NCBI GenBank assembly: GCA_040954595.2
Contig: JBECUI020000026.1
Location: 1 to 64,000, forward strand
Direction of reading: 5' to 3'
Source of the DNA: Balanoglossus misakiensis
Lineage: Eukaryota; Hemichordata
Length of the DNA stretch: 64,000 nucleotides
Shown here piece by piece: positions 57,149-64,000 of the stretch. Below the pieces are notes generated by a model. The model saw only the letters and a program-made list of their open reading frames with translations. It did no database searches and was not told the DNA's origin. The first letter of the stretch is position 1, and every line of letters starts with the position of its first letter. The position numbers and the translations under genes were made by a program.

Positions 57149-60100
57149 TTTGTCATTTTTTGATGATTTTCCCCCATGATTTTTTTCAAAAATCAACGAA
57201 ATTTTGAGATTTTGCAAAGTCGAAAATTTGTCATTTTTAGATGATTTTCACCCGTCTTTTTTCAAAAAATCGACGAAATTTTGAGATTTTGCAAAGAGGA
57301 AAATTTGTCATTTTTTGATAATTTTCAACAATGATTTATTTCAAAAATCGACGAAATTTTGAGATTTTGCAGTCGAAAATTTGTCATTTTTTGATGATTT
57401 TCCCCCATGATTTTTTTCTAAAATCGACGAAATTTTGAGATTTTGCAAAGTTGAAAATTTTTCAAAAATCGACGAAATTTATAGATTTTGCAAAGAGGAA
57501 AATTTGTCATTTTTTGATGATTTTCACCCATGATTTTTTTCAAAATTGACGAAATTTTGAGTTTTTGCAGTCGAAAATTTGTCATTTTTTGATGATTTTC
57601 ACCCGTTTTTTTTTTCAAAAATCGACGAAATTTTGAGATTTTGCAGTCGAAAATTTGTCATTTTTTGATGATTTTCACCCATGATTTTTTCAAAATTGAC
57701 GAAATTTTGAAATTTTGCAGTCGAAAATTTGTCATTTTTTGATCATTTTCCCCATTATTTTTTTCAAAAATCGACGAAATTTTGAGATTTTGCAAAGTCG
57801 AAAATTTGTCATTTTTTGATGATTTTCACCCTTGATTTTCTTCAAAAATCGACGAAATTTTGAGATTTTGCAAAGTCGAAAATTTGTCATTTTTTGATGA
57901 TTTTCACCCATGATTTTTTTCAAAAATCGATGAAATTTTGAGATTTTGCAGTAAAAAAATTGTCATTTTTTCATGATTTTCACCCATGATTTTTTTCAAA
58001 ATTGACGAAATTTTGAGATTTTGCAGTCGAAAATTTGTCATTTTTTGATCATTTTCCCCCATGATTTTTTTCAAAAATCGACGAAAATTTGAGATTTTGC
58101 AAAGTCGAAAATTTGTCATTTTTTGTTGATTTTCACCCATGATTTTTCTCAAAAATCGACGAAATTTTCAGATTTTGCAAGAGAGGAAAATTTGTCATTT
58201 TTTGATGATTTTCAACAATTTTTTTAAAAAATCGACGAAAATTTGAGATTTTGCAGTAAAAAATTTGTAATTTTTTGATGATTTTCACCGATGATTTTTT
58301 TCAAAATTGACGAAATTTTGAGATTTTGCAAAGTCGAAAATTTGTAATTTTTTGATGATTTTCACCCATGATTTTCTTCAAAAATCGACGAAATTTTGAG
58401 ATTTTGCAAAGTCGACGAAAATGTGTCATTTTTTGATGATTTTCACCCGTTTTTTTCAAAAATCGACGAAATTTTGAGATTTTGCAAAATCGAAAATTTG
58501 TCATTTTTTGATGATTTTCACCCATGATTTTTTTTCAAAAATCGACGAAATTTTGAGATTTTGCAAAGTCGTAAATGTGTCATTTTTTGATGATTTTCAC
58601 CCGGTTTTTTTTCAAAAATCGACGAAATTTTGAGATTTTGCAAAGTCGAAAATTTGTCATTTTTTGATGATTTTCACCCGTTTTTTTTTCAAAATTTGTC
58701 ATTTTTTGATGATTTTCACCCATGATTTTCTTCAAAAATCGACGAAATTTTGAGATTTTGCAAAGTCGAAAATTTGTCATTTTTTGATGATTTTCACCTA
58801 TGATTTTTTTCAAAAATCAACAAAATTTTGAGATTTTGCAAAGTCGAAAATTTGTCATTTTTTGATGATTTTCACGGATGATTTTTTTCAACAATCGAAA
58901 AAATTTTGAGATTTTGCAAAGTCGAAAATTTGTCATTTTTTGATGATTTTCACCCATGATTTTCTTCAAAAATCGACGAAATTTTGAGATTTTGCAAAGT
59001 CGAAAATTTGTCATTTTTTTGATGATTTTCACCCATGATTTTTTTCAAAAATCGACGAAATTTTGAGATTTTGCAAAGTCGAAAATTTGTCATTTTTTGA
59101 TGATTTTCACCCATGATTTTTTTCAAAATTGACGAAATTTTGAGATTTTGCAAAGCCGAAAATTTCTCATTTTTTGGTGCATTTTCACCCATGATTTTTT
59201 TTCAAAAATCGACGAAATTGTGAGATTTTGCAAAGTCGAAAATTTGTCATTTTTTGATGATTTTCACCCATGATTTTTATTCAAAATTGACGAAATTTTG
59301 AGATTTTGCAAAGTCGAAAATTTGTCATTTTTTCATGATTTTCCCCCATGATTTTTTTCAAAAATCGACGAAATTTTGAGATTTTGCAAAGTCGACGAAA
59401 ATGTGTCATTTTTTGATGATTTTCACACATTTTTTTTCAAAAATCGACGAAATTTTGAGATTTTGCAAAATCGAAAATTTGTCATTTTTTGATGATTTTC
59501 CCCCATGATTGTTTTTTAAAAATGGACGAAAGTTTGAGATTTTGCAAAGACGAAAATTTGTCATTTTTGATGATTTTTACCCATGATTTTTTTTCAAAAA
59601 TGGACGAAATTTTGAGATTTTGCAAAGACGAAAATTTGTCATTTTTTGATGATTTTCACCCATGATTTTTTTTCAAAAATCGACGAAATTTTGAGATTTT
59701 GCAAAGTCGTAAATGTGTCATTTTTTGATGATTTTCACCCGTTTTTTTTTTAAATTTGTCATTTTTTGATGATTTTCACCCATGTTTTTTTTTAAAAAAT
59801 CGACGAACCTATGATTTTTTTCAAAATCGACGAAATTTTGTGATTTTACAAAGTCGAAAATTTTGTCATTTTTTGATGATTTTCAACCATGATTTTTTTT
59901 CAAAAATCGACGAAAATTTGAGATTTTGCAAAGACGAAAATTTGTCATTTTTGATGATTTTTACCCATGATTTTTTTTTCAAAAATGGACGAAATTTTGA
60001 GATTTTGCAAAGACGAAAATTTGTCATTTTTTGATGATTTTCACCCATGATTTTTTTTCAAAAATCGACGAAATTTTGAGATTTTGCAAAGTCGAAAATT

Positions 60101-63100
60101 TGTCATTTTTTCATGATTTTCACCCATGATTTTTTCAAAAATCGACGAAATTTTGAGATTTTGCAAAGTCGAAAATTTGTCATTTTTTGATGATTTTCAC
60201 CCATGTCTTTTTTCAAATATCGACGAAATTTTGAGATTTTGCAAAGAGGAAAATTTGTCATTTTTTGATGATTTTCAACAATGATTTTTTTTCAAAAATC
60301 GACGAAATTTTGAGATTTTGCAGTCAAAAATTTGTCATTTTTTGATGATTTTCAACAATTTTTTTAAAAAATCGACGAAAATTTGAGATTTTGCAGTAAA
60401 AAAATTGTCATTTGTTGATGATTTTCACCCATGATTTTTTCAAAATAGGCAAAATTTTGAGATTTTGCAAAGTCGAAAATTTGTCATTTTTTGATGATTT
60501 TCACCCATGATTTTTTTTCACAAATCGACGAAATTTTGAGATTTTGTAGTCGTAAATTTGTCATTTTTTGATGATTTTCCCCCATGATTTTTTTCAAAAA
60601 TCGACGAAATTTTGAGATTTTGCAAAGAGGAAAATTTGTCATTTTTTGATAATTTTCAACAATGATTTATTTCAAAAATCGACGAAATTTTGTGATTTTG
60701 CAGTCGAAAATTTGACATTTTTTGATGATTTTCCCCCATGATTTTTTTCTAAAATCGACGAAATTTTGAGATTTTGCAAAGTTGAAAATTTTTCAAAAAT
60801 CGACGAAATTTATAGATTTTGCAAAGAGGAAAATTTGTCATTTTTTGATGATTTTCACCCGTTTTTTTTTCAAAAATCGACGAAATTTTGAGATTTTGCA
60901 AAGTCGAAAATTTGTCATTTTTTGATGATTTTCACCCATGATTTTTTTCAAAATTGACGAAATTTTGAGATTTTGCAAAGCCGAAAATTTCTCATTTTTT
61001 GGTGCATTTTCACCCATGATTTTTTTTCAAAAATCGACGAAATTGTGAGATTTTGCAAAGTCGAAAATTTGACATTTTTTGATGATTTTCCCCCATGATT
61101 TTTTTCTAAAATCGACGAAATTTTGAGATTTTGCAAAGTTGAAAATTTTTCAAAAATCGACGAAATTTATAGATTTTGCAAAGAGGAAAATTTGTCATTT
61201 TTTGATGATTTTCACCCGTTTTTTTTTCAAAAATCGACGAAATTTTGAGATTTTGCAAAGTCGAAAATTTGTCATTTTTTGATGATTTTCACCCATGATT
61301 TTTTTCAAAATTGACGAAATTTTGAGATTTTGCAAAGCCGAAAATTTCTCATTTTTTGGTGCATTTTCACCCATGATTTTTTTTCAAAAATCGACGAAAT
61401 TGTGAGATTTTGCAAAGTCGAAAATTTGTCATTTTTTGATGATTTTCACCCATGATTTTTATTCAAAATTGACGAAATTTTGAGATTTTGCAAAGTCGAA
61501 AATTTGTCATTTTTTCATGATTTTCCCCCATGATTTTTTTCAAAAATCGACGAAATTTTGAGATTTTGCAAAGTCGACGAAAATGTGTCATTTTTTGATG
61601 ATTTTCACACATTTTTTTTCAAAAATCGACGAAATTTTGAGATTTTGCAAAATCGAAAATTTGTCATTTTTTGATGATTTTCCCCCATGATTGTTTTTTA
61701 AAAATGGACGAAAGTTTGAGATTTTGCAAAGACGAAAATTTGTCATTTTTGATGATTTTTACCCATGATTTTTTTTCAAAAATGGACGAAATTTTGAGAT
61801 TTTGCAAAGACGAAAATTTGTCATTTTTTGATGATTTTCACCCATGATTTTTTTTCAAAAATCGACGAAATTTTGAGATTTTGCAAAGTCGTAAATGTGT
61901 CATTTTTTGATGATTTTCACCCGTTTTTTTTTTAAATTTGTCATTTTTTGATGATTTTCACCCATGTTTTTTTTTAAAAAATCGACGAACCTATGATTTT
62001 TTTCAAAATCGACGAAATTTTGTGATTTTACAAAGTCGAAAATTTTGTCATTTTTTGATGATTTTCAACCATGATTTTTTTTCAAAAATCGACGAAAATT
62101 TGAGATTTTGCAAAGACGAAAATTTGTCATTTTTGATGATTTTTACCCATGATTTTTTTTTCAAAAATGGACGAAATTTTGAGATTTTGCAAAGACGAAA
62201 ATTTGTCATTTTTTGATGATTTTCACCCATGATTTTTTTTCAAAAATCGACGAAATTTTGAGATTTTGCAAAGTCGAAAATTTGTCATTTTTTCATGATT
62301 TTCACCCATGATTTTTTCAAAAATCGACGAAATTTTGAGATTTTGCAAAGTCGAAAATTTTGTCATTTTTTGATGATTTTCACCCATGTCTTTTTTCAAA
62401 TATCGACGAAATTTTGAGATTTTGCAAAGAGGAAAATTTGTCATTTTTTGATGATTTTCAACAATGATTTTTTTTCAAAAATCGACGAAATTTTGAGATT
62501 TTGCAGTCAAAAATTTGTCATTTTTTGATGATTTTCAACAATTTTTTTAAAAAATCGACGAAAATTTGAGATTTTGCAGTAAAAAATTTGTCATTTGTTG
62601 ATGATTTTCACCCATGATTTTTTCAAAATTGGCAAAATTTTGAGATTTTGCAAAGTCGAAAATTTGTCATTTTTTGATGATTTTCACCCATGATTTTTTT
62701 TCACAAATCGACGAAATTTTGAGATTTTGTAGTCGTAAATTTGTCATTTTTTGATGATTTTCCCCCATGATTTTTTTCAAAAATCGACGAAATTTTGAGA
62801 TTTTGCAAAGAGGAAAATTTGTCATTTTTTGATAATTTTCAACAATGATTTATTTCAAAAATCGACGAAATTTTGTGATTTTGTAGTCGAAAATTTGACA
62901 TTTTTTGATGATTTTCCCCCATGATTTTTTTCTAAAATCGACGAAATTTTGAGATTTTGCAAAGTTGAAAATTTTTCAAAAATCGACGAAATTTATAGAT
63001 TTTGCAAAGAGGAAAATTTGTCATTTTTTGATGATTTTCACCCGTTTTTTTTTCAAAAATCGACGAAATTTTGAGATTTTGCAGTCGAAAATTTGTCATT

Positions 63101-64000
63101 TTTTGATGATTTTCACCCATGATTTTTTCAAAATTGACGAAATTTTGAAATTTTGCAGTCGAAAATTTGTCATTTTTTGATCATTTTCCCCATGATTTTT
63201 TTTCAAAAATCGACGAAATTTTGAGATTTTGCAAAGTCGAAAATTTGTCATTTTTTGATGATTTTCACCCAATGTTTTTTTTTCAAAAATGGACGAACCC
63301 ATGATTTTTTTCAAAATCGACGAAATTTTGAGATTTTGCAAAGTCGAAAATTTGTCATTGTCATGATGATTTTCAACCATGATTTTTTTCAAAAATTGAC
63401 GAAATTTTGAGATTTTGCAGTCAAAAATTTGTCATTTTTTGATGATTTTCACCCATGATTTTTTTCAAAAATCGACGAAATTTTCAGATTTTGCAAAGTC
63501 GAAAATTTGTCATTTTTAGATGATTTTCACCCGTCTTTTTTCAAAAAATCGACGAAATTTTGAGATTTTGCAAAGAGGAAAATTTGTCATTTTTTGATAA
63601 TTTTCAACAATGATTTATTTCAAAAATCGACGAAATTTTGAGATTTTGCAGTCGAAAATTTGTCATTTTTTGATGATTTTCCCCCATGATTTTTTTCTAA
63701 AATCGACGAAATTTTGAGATTTTGCAAAGTTGAAAATTTTTCAAAAATCGACGAAATTTATAGATTTTGCAAAGACGAAAATTTGTCATTTTTGATGATT
63801 TTTACCCATGATTTTTTTTCAAAAATGGACGAAATTTTGAGATTTTGCAAAGACGAAAATTTGTCATTTTTTGATGATTTTCACCCATGATTTTTTTTCA
63901 AAAATCGACGAAATTTTGAGATTTTGCAAAGTCGTAAATGTGTCATTTTTTGATGATTTTCACCCGTTTTTTTTTTAAATTTGTCATTTTTTGATGATTT
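57149..64000. repeat. AT-rich satellite, 78-bp unit, runs off the window
   Basis: About 85-90 units: GACGAAATTTTGAGATTTTG, CAAAGTCGAAAATTTGTCAT, TTTTTGATGATTTTCACCCA, TGATTTTTTTCAAAAATC. A shortened unit lacking CAAAG before GTCGAAAA is frequent. Higher-order copies: 59,145-60,990 recurs at +2,182 bp (the frames at 59,756-60,034 and 61,938-62,216 encode identical peptides), and a 358-bp block at ~60,725 recurs at ~61,083. A marker (GTTGAAAATTTTTCAAAAAT) at 57,448, 60,779, 61,137, 62,962 and 63,727 marks further copies. Short minus-strand frames are products of the repeat. Confidence 0.95.

Noticed and set aside
57418-63392. Many lysine-rich 60-98 residue frames on the minus strand
   Set aside because: All repeat the same 26-residue pattern of the 78-bp satellite and are broken at unit-length changes.

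Overview
This window is eukaryotic and animal. It contains split exons with GT/AG borders, a fragmentary gene built of CUB, sushi (CCP) and calcium-binding EGF modules joined by phase-1 introns, a LINE 3' fragment, several families of miniature inverted-repeat transposons, and very large satellite arrays. The mix (TACTGTAAAA-type MITEs, hairpin-headed repeats, CUB/CCP/EGF exon shuffling) suggests a marine invertebrate, possibly a deuterostome such as amphioxus or a hemichordate. The species cannot be fixed from the sequence. No rRNA gene, intact tRNA gene or CRISPR array was seen.

Layout. Positions 1-4.5 kb are non-coding, with a decayed ~169-bp tandem array. From 4.55 to 22.3 kb the DNA is mostly transposon-derived: a foldback element; a duplicated segment (copy A ~5.13-9.0 kb, copy B ~11.6-17.2 kb) whose copies each carry two short exon-like blocks; TTAA- and TTA-flanked MITEs, two of which have an empty site in the sister copy; a series of modules headed by AGGTCCCA/TGGGACCT hairpins; and a LINE tail. 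From 22.9 to 25.6 kb there are exon-like blocks, a 50-bp minisatellite that grew out of one of them, small tandem duplications, and a 128-bp hairpin with a tRNA-like head.

From ~25.67 to 48.78 kb lies one satellite array of 90-bp units and 74/75-bp derivatives, with higher-order repeats up to ~3.45 kb. Long units have no stop codons on either strand, so open frames of up to 684 codons appear. These are a property of the repeat and are not annotated as genes.

From 49.6 to 56.4 kb the minus strand encodes a modular extracellular or secreted protein, read in the order CUB pieces, three CCP modules, two EGF modules. It has damage: a TGA where a CUB tryptophan should be, no exon for the other half of that CUB, and a CCP exon cut off by a MITE-like insertion. 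The remaining exons from 54,589 to 49,614 are still phase-compatible. Its introns hold at least four MITEs of one family, one of them 7 bp from a splice donor. From 57.15 kb to the window end there is a second, AT-rich satellite with a 78-bp unit and a 2,182-bp higher-order repeat.

No complete protein-coding gene lies inside the window. The CUB/CCP/EGF gene is the only gene recognised with confidence; its ends are missing.
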